A stretch of 14,181 nucleotides of DNA from UPXZ01 sp964498765. GTDB lineage: Bacteria; Bacteroidota; Bacteroidia; Bacteroidales; Paludibacteraceae. The notes under the pieces were generated by a model. The model saw only the letters and a program-made list of their open reading frames with translations. It was not told the DNA's origin and ran no database searches. Location of the stretch: NCBI GenBank assembly GCA_964498765.1, contig CAZCIU010000071.1, positions 1 through 14,181 on the forward strand, given 5' to 3'. This document shows positions 1 to 6,705 of this stretch, piece by piece (positions within the stretch are counted from its first letter, which is position 1; each line of letters opens with the position of its first letter). The position numbers and the translations under genes are program-made.

Positions 1-52
1 AACGACCCCGAGATTACAAATCACGTGCTCTGGCCAACTGAGCTAAAGAGGC
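1..52 (-). tRNA. tRNA-Thr (UGU anticodon), 3' end cut by window edge
   Basis: Read on the minus strand, the sequence folds as the first two thirds of a tRNA. The acceptor 5' strand is GCCTCTT (52-46), followed by TA and a D-arm with the GCTC/GAGC stem. The anticodon arm has loop TTTGTAA (20-14), with anticodon TGT at 18-16, which reads threonine ACA codons. One U-U mismatch lies in the anticodon stem. The T-arm and acceptor 3' strand lie outside the window. The gene starts about 4 bases after the SRP RNA and is probably processed from the same transcript. Confidence 0.9.
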
Positions 53-54
53 AA

Positions 55-155
55 GTGGGTAAGCTGCCCACATCGCACCGCTACAACCTTCTACCCTTGC
101 TGCGGTCAAGCCCTGGGGGAGTTAAAAGGGAGCTGGTCGTGTAGGACTTACCCGG
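55..155 (-). ncRNA. ffs: Small bacterial signal recognition particle RNA (4.5S/SRP RNA)
   Basis: This is the RNA core of the signal recognition particle, which binds Ffh and targets membrane proteins to FtsY. On the minus strand the ends pair (GGGTAAG at 153-147 with CTTACCC at 63-57). Inner pairing continues (for example ACGACC with GGTTGT), giving one long hairpin. Near the tip lies the family's internal-loop signature, CAGG on the 5' side (115-112) and AGCAAGG on the 3' side. The apex reads GC-UUGACC-GC instead of the common GGAA-type tetraloop. The length of about 100 bases fits the short form without an Alu domain. The 5' end is set by a promoter ending at 159, so the first base is probably near 153-155. 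The exact 3' end is uncertain because the tRNA begins at once. Confidence 0.85.
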
Positions 156-158
156 GCA

Positions 159-189
159 CAAAAGTAGTACATTTCAACGATATGACAAA
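159..189 (-). promoter_or_regulatory. Bacteroidota-type promoter of the SRP RNA/tRNA-Thr unit
   Basis: Read on the minus strand, TTTG (189-186) is followed by a 19-base spacer and TACTTTTG (166-159). This is an exact match to the phylum's -33 TTTG and -7 TAnnTTTG elements. Initiation is expected about 4-6 bases downstream, where the paired 5' end of the SRP RNA begins. Confidence 0.8.
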
Positions 190-249
190 ATTTTATTGAA
201 AATTTATTTTTAAATTAGCTTGAAAATGCCCTCTAATTCGGCAAAACTC

Positions 250-279
250 TTTGATAATGACTATTTTTATTTAACTTTG
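250..279 (+). promoter_or_regulatory. Bacteroidota-type promoter of the methyltransferase gene
   Basis: TTTG (250-253), an 18-base spacer and TAACTTTG (272-279) match the phylum's -33/-7 consensus. Transcription would start near 285, giving a leader of under 20 bases before the ATG at 302. It points away from the SRP RNA promoter, so 190-249 is a divergent intergenic spacer in which I see nothing else. Confidence 0.65.
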
Positions 280-301
280 AATTTTTATTTTATTCTGCAA
301 A

Positions 302-1483
302 ATGAACGAAGCTACACTACAATTTATCAATAATCATCTGAACGATGATGTTTATTTATTGTCCTTGCTATCTGCTAAATTTCCCGAAGTGGATATGCCT
401 TTGGCTATTCGTCAGATTTTAGGAAAGCAAAAAGTTATTGATAAAATTCCAAGCTTTTATGCCTGTGAAAATATCCTTTATCCTGCTAAATTATCGCTCG
501 AACAATCGTCTTCTGAAATTAGTGCTAAACACAAGTCTCAAGTATGCGAAGGGAAGATTTTAATAGACTTAACCGGCGGCTTCGGTGTAGATTGTTACTT
601 CTTTTCTTTTCGTTTTGATAAATTAATCTATGTTGAGCGGCAAAAGGAACTTTGTGAGTTGGCTCAACATAATTTTAAGGCATTGGGCAGAAAAAATATT
701 GAAGTTTACAATGATGAAGCCGAGCAATTTTTAGAAAAATGTGAGAAAGTGGATTGGATTTATCTGGATCCTGCCAGGAGAAGTGAAAGCGGAAAAAAAG
801 TGGTACTTCTCTCCGATTGCGAACCCAACGTATCTGAACTGCATGATAAACTTTTATCCAAAGCAGAGAAAGTTATGATTAAGCTTTCACCGATGATTGA
901 TTTATCCAATCTCATGCGTGAACTTCCAAACGTAGTTGAAATTCAAATAATTGCGATTGAAAATGAGTGTAAAGAAGTTGTAGCAATACTGAAACAAGAG
1001 GCTACAAAATCAATAAAAATAAAAACTGCCAATTATCCAAAATTAGGAAAAGTAGAAGAATTTGAATTTACTTTGGAAGAAGAACAGAATTCAGTTGCAA
1101 ATCACTCTAATCAACTTCAGAATTTTCTCTACGAACCAAATGCAGCCGTGATGAAAAGCGGTGCTTTCAAATTAATTTCCAGTCGTTTTAATATTGACAA
1201 ATTACATATAAACAGTCATTTATACACTTCAAACGACTTTTTAGAGGATTTTCCCGGTAGAAAATTCAAAATTGAAAAGCAATATGATTTCAGTAAAGAA
1301 ACAATCAAAACTTTTCAAAAAGAAATCAAAAAAGCCAATCTTGCCACGCGAAATTTTCCTTTATCGGTAAATGATTTGAGGAAAAAACTGAAACTTCAGG
1401 AAGGTGGTGAAAATTATATTTTTGCAACAACGCTGAATGATGGAAAAAAAGTTTTGCTAAATTGTAGCAAAATAAAAAGCTGA
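302..1483 (+). CDS. Class I SAM-dependent methyltransferase with THUMP-like C-terminal domain (PG_1098 family)
   Basis: A 393-residue cytoplasmic protein resembling the Porphyromonas PG_1098 family, which is common in Bacteroidota and is presumed to methylate RNA; the substrate is unknown. A helical N-terminal region (about 1-80) precedes a Rossmann methyltransferase core. Motif I is DLTGGFGVD (89-97), the acidic end of strand 2 is VER (111-113), and motif IV is LDPARR (155-160), where many nucleic-acid methyltransferases have N/DPPY. Residues about 270-320 fit the family's ferredoxin-like segment, and about 320-390 the THUMP-like domain. There is no signal peptide or membrane segment. The ATG at 302 lies just after a good promoter and is the only sensible start. 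The gene is monocistronic and convergent with the nrf operon, and its stop codon lies inside the shared terminator hairpin. Family assignment is confident; the reaction target is inference. Confidence 0.85.
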   Translation: MNEATLQFINNHLNDDVYLLSLLSAKFPEVDMPLAIRQILGKQKVIDKIPSFYACENILYPAKLSLEQSSSEISAKHKSQVCEGKILIDLTGGFGVDCYFFSFRFDKLIYVERQKELCELAQHNFKALGRKNIEVYNDEAEQFLEKCEKVDWIYLDPARRSESGKKVVLLSDCEPNVSELHDKLLSKAEKVMIKLSPMIDLSNLMRELPNVVEIQIIAIENECKEVVAILKQEATKSIKIKTANYPKLGKVEEFEFTLEEEQNSVANHSNQLQNFLYEPNAAVMKSGAFKLISSRFNIDKLHINSHLYTSNDFLEDFPGRKFKIEKQYDFSKETIKTFQKEIKKANLATRNFPLSVNDLRKKLKLQEGGENYIFATTLNDGKKVLLNCSKIKS

Positions 1484-1506
1484 AAATCAATGATTTTCAG
1501 CTTTTT
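1474..1506. terminator. Bidirectional intrinsic terminator between convergent genes
   Basis: AAAAAGCTGAAAATC (1474-1488), loop AAT, then GATTTTCAGCTTTTT (1492-1506) form a perfect 15-bp stem. It is flanked by an A-tract on the left and a T-tract on the right, so it can act on both strands. It serves the methyltransferase gene, whose TGA stop (1481-1483) lies inside the left arm, and the porin at the end of the nrf operon (stop at 1533). Confidence 0.85.
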
Positions 1507-1532
1507 ATTTTATTTCATTTTTATAAATCATT

Positions 1533-2849
1533 CTACCATTTCGCAGAAAAAACTCTCGGATTTACGGTAATTGACACAAACGCCCAATCTTGCCACACTT
1601 TATGATCTCCGCCTTTCACATAATCCATCGTTGGGGTTCCAAAAAACGTGGAATATCCGCAAAGTAATTTCACATCTTTCATAATGCTGTAATCCAGCTG
1701 AAAATCAATTTCTGAGCCTAAACCTCTTTTCAATTTTTCTCCCTCTAAATTATAAACTTCGCTAGCAGTAGAAAAATGATGGTAAGTCAGTCCAAGTCCT
1801 AATTTTGCGGTAGGTTTATAATTTACCGCCAAAAACTTATCCCAAATTCCTAAATTCATTCCGGATTTATATGGATTGTCAATGAAAAAATCCATTACAC
1901 CATAAAGTCCGTGATTTCCTGCATAAAGCCAATTGAAGGCATTGTAAGTATCATTTGGATTAGGCGTTCTGTATTCCTCACCGCTCAAAAAGTCAGTTGC
2001 TGCCGTTAATCTAACTTGCTTGCTCACATCATAATCGCCTCGTAAAGTTAGCATATAAGCAAAAATTTTATCATCTGAATTTCTTCTTTTTCCCATTTGA
2101 TAAAATGCATTTCCCTGCAATCGAAGTTCCGGCAAAGGCTTATAAACCAAGTATGTGCCCAAAGTTTGCATATTTGCCAATTTGCTTTCGCCTTCCAGCG
2201 GATTTCCTTCTTCCAATCCAACATTGATAAACAAGAATGAAGGCGTAAACACGCTGCTTATTTTATTTTGGTAATAAAGAACTTGCATCGTTTTATATGG
2301 CACACCAAAAGCTCGGTAATACGTTCCACCACTAATTCTATCCTCATCCTGATTATAAGCTAAAACTGCATCTAACTGATGTTCATCGGTTTGATAACCT
2401 ATTTTTAAAGCATCGTGCGAACGTGAAGCCTGGTTCCAATCACAAACAGATAATAGCCTGCCATCATTGTAATGCAAAACTTGCCGACCAAATTTTATGA
2501 ATAATCCATTCTCAGCTTTTACTTGTCCCCACGCTTCAAAAATAGTAGTGTTGCTGTTTTTTACGTTAGAAACCGGATGTTCGCCCCAAATGCTCACATT
2601 CTGCAAGCTGACCATTGCCGAAAGCCCACCACGCTCATAATCAAGTGATAAGCGCGAACGTTGATTGATTAATCCTGCTGATTTTTCATCTTCGAATAGC
2701 GGAACTTTATATCCATTTCTGTATTCTGCACGCGGTCGTATTTGAAGATTTACGTTTAACTGATTTAGTTTTCCTTCTTCCTGAGCACCAATAAACCAGC
2801 AAGAATTAACTAATAGGAATGATAGTAAAATTAATGATTTTAATTTCAT
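1533..2849 (-). CDS. Alginate-export-family outer-membrane beta-barrel protein (nrf-linked porin)
   Basis: A 438-residue protein with a Sec signal peptide (positively charged start, hydrophobic core about 5-20, probable cleavage after GAQ at 21-23). A barrel rich in alternating aromatic strands ending in Trp follows. Family-type motifs are RPRAEYR (38-44), QRSRLSLDYE (63-72) and the segment around 117-147 with FGRQ, a Tyr-Asn-Asp-Gly-Arg run, DWNQ and SRSHDAL, as in the Alginate_exp family. The family name comes from AlgE, but here no alginate genes are nearby. Position at the end of a nitrite-reductase/cytochrome-maturation operon suggests a channel that serves anaerobic respiration, perhaps for nitrite or another small anion; this is inference. 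It has its own promoter (2892-2922) in addition to any readthrough from ccsA, 69 bases upstream. LVNSC (13-17) vaguely resembles a lipobox, but the Asn at -2 and the barrel architecture argue against a lipoprotein. Confidence 0.8.
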   Translation of the reverse strand: MKLKSLILLSFLLVNSCWFIGAQEEGKLNQLNVNLQIRPRAEYRNGYKVPLFEDEKSAGLINQRSRLSLDYERGGLSAMVSLQNVSIWGEHPVSNVKNSNTTIFEAWGQVKAENGLFIKFGRQVLHYNDGRLLSVCDWNQASRSHDALKIGYQTDEHQLDAVLAYNQDEDRISGGTYYRAFGVPYKTMQVLYYQNKISSVFTPSFLFINVGLEEGNPLEGESKLANMQTLGTYLVYKPLPELRLQGNAFYQMGKRRNSDDKIFAYMLTLRGDYDVSKQVRLTAATDFLSGEEYRTPNPNDTYNAFNWLYAGNHGLYGVMDFFIDNPYKSGMNLGIWDKFLAVNYKPTAKLGLGLTYHHFSTASEVYNLEGEKLKRGLGSEIDFQLDYSIMKDVKLLCGYSTFFGTPTMDYVKGGDHKVWQDWAFVSITVNPRVFSAKW

Positions 2850-2891
2850 AATGCTCTGCTTTAAAATTGATAATTTATTTACATTATTTTA

Positions 2892-2922
2892 CAAAACTAA
2901 TAAATTATTTTGAGAAAATCAA
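2892..2922 (-). promoter_or_regulatory. Internal Bacteroidota-type promoter of the porin gene
   Basis: On the minus strand TTG (2922-2920), a 20-base spacer and TAGTTTTG (2899-2892) match the -33/-7 consensus. The -33 element overlaps the stop codon of ccsA (2921-2919). Initiation near 2886 would give a leader of roughly 37 bases before the porin ATG at 2849. Confidence 0.6.
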
Positions 2923-3710
2923 TCCAAACTGTAAGTATGAACGCTCACTCCCTGAGCAGATGGTAAATAATTAATTCCGTACCAGCAAACTTGCAACAGC
3001 ACAAACGAAATGACCAAAACATAAAGCGCGTTTCTATATTTTCTGGGTTTGTGGCTGCGATAATGTATATAAATCAGAAATCCGAGCCAAGTGGCAGCGG
3101 CCCAGGTTTCTTTCGGATCCCAACTCCAATAATGTCCCCAAGCTTCCTTTGCCCAAATTGCGCCAATAAGCATTCCCATAGTCAGAAATGCCGTTCCGAC
3201 ATAAACCATATTATCAATTAAATGCATCACACCATCGTTGAAATGTTTGTCATTTTTCCGAAAAATAAAATACAAACCAATAATTGTGGCTGCTCCAAGA
3301 ACCGCGTACGAAAACATATAAATAATCACGTGAGGGGCAAACCAAGGGCTTTGTAAGGCCGGCATCAGGGTTTTATTGTGAATTTCGGGCTTGAAAATAT
3401 TGACACAAATAAACACCAAAGCCAAAATGGTACTGAAAGAAAGTATCCAACGGTATTTCCAGCGCAAATAAGTCAAAAGTCCGGCTACAGGCAGGAAAAA
3501 CGAATACCAAAGCCGTGTTTCGCCCATAGTTCTTAGCGGCGGTCGCTCCAGCGAAATCCACATTCCGGCAATGTATGTTGCAAACACCAAAATCCCGGCA
3601 ACGGTAAAAATATATGCCAAGCTAACTTTGTTTCTGAATGCCATGTAGGCACCTATTGCCAGTAATATTACTGACGGAACAGCGAAATATATAAAAGTTT
3701 CCCAAGTCAT
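2919..3710 (-). CDS. ccsA: Cytochrome c biogenesis protein CcsA/ResC (heme-handling WWD protein)
   Basis: A 263-residue polytopic inner-membrane protein of the heme-handling protein superfamily. With ResB it forms the System II cytochrome c synthase, which delivers heme across the membrane and attaches it to CxxCH/CxxCK motifs on the outer face. The signature WWD segment WGHYWSWDPKE lies at 191-201 between membrane helices. The two conserved histidines expected to ligate the transported heme are H127 (in APHVIIY) and H258 (in SVHTY) near the C-terminus. Hydrophobic helices lie at about 5-23, 32-52, 68-82, 88-105, 126-150, 170-188, 203-217 and 228-245. The start is 12 bases after the resB stop, so the two are translationally close and surely cotranscribed. 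ResB and CcsA are separate polypeptides here, unlike fused CcsBA proteins. Confidence 0.93.
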   Translation of the reverse strand: MTWETFIYFAVPSVILLAIGAYMAFRNKVSLAYIFTVAGILVFATYIAGMWISLERPPLRTMGETRLWYSFFLPVAGLLTYLRWKYRWILSFSTILALVFICVNIFKPEIHNKTLMPALQSPWFAPHVIIYMFSYAVLGAATIIGLYFIFRKNDKHFNDGVMHLIDNMVYVGTAFLTMGMLIGAIWAKEAWGHYWSWDPKETWAAATWLGFLIYIHYRSHKPRKYRNALYVLVISFVLLQVCWYGINYLPSAQGVSVHTYSLD

Positions 3711-3722
3711 TTTTCTGTAGAT

Positions 3723-5012
3723 TTAATTTTTTAATTCTGAATTTGTCAAATTCTCTTCTTTCGGATTTTCTTCGGAAATATTTCCAGAAATTGGTTTTCC
3801 AAGAATAAATAAACCAATTGCACCCAAAATCATCATGATAATTCCGGTATAAACCAAACTCAACCACGGATCCTTAACTAATTCAAACACACTGATATTG
3901 CTGTATTTACCCATTCGTTCGTCGTAGCTGATTTGATAAATTTTCCAGCCATTCACTTTCAGCGGTTTATTCACTTCAATTACTGAATGAATATTTTTAC
4001 CGTCTTTGGTATAAACATTTACGTCTGAAGCAAAGCGTTTCGGCTCACGATCGGGCATCACCAAACTCACTTTTTCGTCCAACATAAGCGCATGATACGG
4101 ATATAAATAACTTCCGCTGCTCACCCACCCTTCTTTAATAATGCCGGATTTAATGTTTTTAGCTTTGACAAAAACGGCTGCAGCAGCTCCTTCCGAATGA
4201 AATTCCACAAATTGCACGCTGTCTTTTCCAATCATCGGTGCAGCATTTTCTAAAATTCGTGATGCGGTAAATTCCCAGTCCAATATTTGTCCGGAAAGAT
4301 GCTCTTTATCAATTAAAATACTCGCAGGCTGTTTTTCTGGCAATGTTTTCCCTGTATTATTATCAATAATCATCAATTTCGGCGGATATTCATCTATCGT
4401 AAAGTCATTTAGCTCAATCGCCAAATCCATTTCCACCAATTTGCCATTTTCATCCTGCACACGCCATTCAGGTGCTTCTTTTCCTACTGTCATCTGGTAG
4501 CGATGCATATCGGCACTTCCCAATACTGCAGCCAAAAGCGTCAAAAATAATCCCAAGTGATTTAGCATAAAAGGAATATCTTTCCTCCAACGGAAATGTT
4601 TTAGTCTGCGTAAAGTTACCAATCCAAGCACAGTCATCAAATAAACAAAAACCAGTACGAATGACCAAGCCGAAAGCATATTTTTGAAACCAAGCATTCC
4701 CATCAATCCGCTTTTATCAATTGCAGCAGATTGGCGTGTAAGTCCCATTACTACTACCAAGACCAAAAATACGGTTATGGCGGTTACACTTGCTTCCATC
4801 CCGGAAAACCAGCGAATAATTCTATTTTTTTTAGATACAATAATAAGAATAATCACCAGCAAAAGGTAGATTATTCCCATAAAAGCATTGACAGGAAATT
4901 GCAAAAAACTGCTATTGAAGGCTCCTACGCTTAATTGCAATAAAATTCCCGTCAGTACCAGTCCGGTACCAATCGCGAATCCTTCTTTATAAGTCCAAGG
5001 GTGTTTCCACAT
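3723..5012 (-). CDS. resB: Cytochrome c biogenesis protein ResB (CcsB-type)
   Basis: A 429-residue membrane protein that partners CcsA in System II cytochrome c maturation. Hydrophobic helices occur at about 13-33, 43-60, 74-92, 112-133 and 146-166. They are followed by a large extracytoplasmic domain (about 170-380) and one C-terminal helix (384-404), the family's layout with an extended N-terminal membrane part. NHLGLFL (151-157) carries a histidine in a helix, and GWKIYQISYD (355-364) is the typical ResB C-terminal strand motif. The tail after 405 is acidic and Asn/Glu-rich. It lies 159 bases after nrfA, separated by a hairpin, and 12 bases before ccsA. Context implies that it matures the hemes of NrfA and NrfH. 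The ATG at 5012 begins directly ahead of the first helix. Confidence 0.9.
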   Translation of the reverse strand: MWKHPWTYKEGFAIGTGLVLTGILLQLSVGAFNSSFLQFPVNAFMGIIYLLLVIILIIVSKKNRIIRWFSGMEASVTAITVFLVLVVVMGLTRQSAAIDKSGLMGMLGFKNMLSAWSFVLVFVYLMTVLGLVTLRRLKHFRWRKDIPFMLNHLGLFLTLLAAVLGSADMHRYQMTVGKEAPEWRVQDENGKLVEMDLAIELNDFTIDEYPPKLMIIDNNTGKTLPEKQPASILIDKEHLSGQILDWEFTASRILENAAPMIGKDSVQFVEFHSEGAAAAVFVKAKNIKSGIIKEGWVSSGSYLYPYHALMLDEKVSLVMPDREPKRFASDVNVYTKDGKNIHSVIEVNKPLKVNGWKIYQISYDERMGKYSNISVFELVKDPWLSLVYTGIIMMILGAIGLFILGKPISGNISEENPKEENLTNSELKN

Positions 5013-5096
5013 ATCGTTAAGAGTTTTGCGATGTAGAAATCGCCAATAAATTTTTATTTTTTTAATGATGATTGAGGATCATCGTATTTAAAAACT

Positions 5097-5122
5097 CTGC
5101 CAAAGTTACAAAACTTTGGCAG
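5097..5122 (-). terminator. Intra-operon hairpin (attenuator or mRNA 3'-end stabiliser) between nrfA and resB
   Basis: CTGCCAAAGTT (5097-5107), loop ACAA and AACTTTGGCAG (5112-5122) form a perfect 11-bp stem with a 4-base loop. Read in the direction of the operon, the stem is followed by AG and five T residues (5096-5090), the pattern of a weak intrinsic terminator. It could let nrfHA be expressed above the maturation genes. The rest of the 159-base gap is AT-rich and contains one smaller inverted repeat, GATGAT/ATCATC (5067-5083). Confidence 0.6.
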
Positions 5123-5171
5123 AAATTCTCTCTTGTTAGATTAGTCTTAGTATTTTATTTTGCTAAGAATT

Positions 5172-6656
5172 TTATTTTGCAGCAACGATTTTTCCTTCGT
5201 CTTTTGCTTTTTGAAGCCATTGTGGAACAATCTCCTGCATAAATTTATGTTTTGCACTTTCTTCTGCTTGCATATCTAAACCAATGTATTTCTGAGCTTT
5301 AGCTTTGGTAGAAATATCAGGCATTGGCACATCGCCGGTAAAGCCAAGTTTGCTAAGAACTTTTGTGTTTGCTAAGCGGGCTTGCAATGCTCTATCCAAA
5401 CCGTGGCTCAACATACGCTGAACTTCCTGTGGAGCGTGGAAAGAAGCTCCGTGTGATGCTACACTGTAGTCCCAACGCCATTGTGCCTGACGAATTAAGT
5501 CTAAAACCGGTTTCATTTGTGCGTCAGTTGCACCTTTTTCCCAAGCAAATTTTGCTTCAATGTGTGCTTTTGCCAATTCTGCTTCTAAGCGATCACGAGT
5601 TTCAAATACTTTTGCCTGACGCTCGTAAACATTATTTCGCAAAGTTTCTTCACTTTCACGGTGGCATACCAAACAAGTACGGTCAATTTTTGCCAATGGA
5701 CTTTGAATGTGGTGATCGCTAAATTTCACACCGCCTTCGCTTTTGTAAGGCATGTGACAATCGGCACAAGCCACACCACGCTGTCCGTGAATTCCCAGTT
5801 GAGATATTTCATAATCAGGGTGTTGAGCTTTCAAAATCGGAGCTTTACTAAGTGCGTGTACATAGTCGGTAAACTGCGCTTCATCGTAATATCTTTCAAT
5901 ATCTTCTACGGTCATACCTTTATCCCAAGGGAAAGTTAAGTATTTTCCGTCACCTTTAAAGTAGTATTCTACGTGGCATTGCGCACAAACCAGTGAACGC
6001 ATTTCCTGATGTGTTGCTTTAGTAATATCTCTACCTTGACGTTCAAAAGCTTCACGTAATGCCGGACGGCTGATATGCAAATTCATATTTTCCGGTTCGT
6101 GGCAATCTGCACAACCAATTGGATTTACAATTTCAGCACCCAAAGCGCCCCATTGTTTACTATAAAAACTGTCCACACCCAAAATGCCCATCATACGCGG
6201 CACATCCGGACTTTTACAGCTCCAGCAAGTTGCCGGTTGAGGTCCTTCGTGCTCGTGCATCGGCGCTCCTGTACGCAAAGTGCGAGTAACATCCGTAATG
6301 GCATAATTATGTCCTCGTGGAGTGGTATAATCTTTTGAGAATGCATATCCAGCCCAAAGAATGACCATATTCGGACGCTCTGCAAGCACATCAGCTGCCT
6401 GGCTGCTATTATATCTACTCACAAAAGTTGTATCCAACGTTCCGAGCCAGGTTTGATATTCGCGTGGATAATTATCAGCAAAAAGCTCATTTCGGGCTTC
6501 AATGCCTTTGATTTCAGTTTTTTTATTGTTAAAAACACTTGCTATTTCGGCTCGTCGGTTCAAAACAGATGATGCGAACATTCCTAAACCAAAAACGATA
6601 AGCATTGCTGCGATAAACAGCAGCCAGCCTTGCCAGGATTTTAATTTCTTTTCCAT
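5172..6656 (-). CDS. nrfA: Ammonia-forming cytochrome c nitrite reductase, pentaheme catalytic subunit
   Basis: A 494-residue enzyme that reduces nitrite to ammonium with six electrons outside the cytoplasmic membrane. It carries five heme sites in order: the catalytic CWSCK (144-148, lysine as proximal ligand), then CADCH (182-186), CAQCH (224-228), CADCH (297-301) and CLVCH (328-332). Active-site residues can be placed by spacing to characterised enzymes: Arg128 (20 before the catalytic Lys148), Tyr231 in HVEYYF, and His279 in KAQHPDYE, 48 after the Tyr. Glu230, Lys276 and Gln278 fit the calcium site. Residues 11-33 form a signal or signal-anchor helix. Length and motif order are normal for the family, with nothing missing. 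It lies 49 bases after nrfH, the order seen in NrfHA systems. Confidence 0.98.
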   Translation of the reverse strand: MEKKLKSWQGWLLFIAAMLIVFGLGMFASSVLNRRAEIASVFNNKKTEIKGIEARNELFADNYPREYQTWLGTLDTTFVSRYNSSQAADVLAERPNMVILWAGYAFSKDYTTPRGHNYAITDVTRTLRTGAPMHEHEGPQPATCWSCKSPDVPRMMGILGVDSFYSKQWGALGAEIVNPIGCADCHEPENMNLHISRPALREAFERQGRDITKATHQEMRSLVCAQCHVEYYFKGDGKYLTFPWDKGMTVEDIERYYDEAQFTDYVHALSKAPILKAQHPDYEISQLGIHGQRGVACADCHMPYKSEGGVKFSDHHIQSPLAKIDRTCLVCHRESEETLRNNVYERQAKVFETRDRLEAELAKAHIEAKFAWEKGATDAQMKPVLDLIRQAQWRWDYSVASHGASFHAPQEVQRMLSHGLDRALQARLANTKVLSKLGFTGDVPMPDISTKAKAQKYIGLDMQAEESAKHKFMQEIVPQWLQKAKDEGKIVAAK

Positions 6657-6705
6657 AACGCTAATTTTTAATTAATTAGTTGTGTGGTATATTGATTTTT
6701 TACGA

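Noticed and set aside
2799..2801. Cys17 (LVNSC) of the porin as a lipoprotein cysteine
   Set aside because: Asn at -2 does not suit a lipobox, and the rest of the protein is an outer-membrane barrel with a better cleavage site after residues 21-23.
5101..5108. TAACTTTG on the minus strand as a -7 box for resB
   Set aside because: It is part of the perfect hairpin arms and has no -33 element at the right distance, so the hairpin explains it better.
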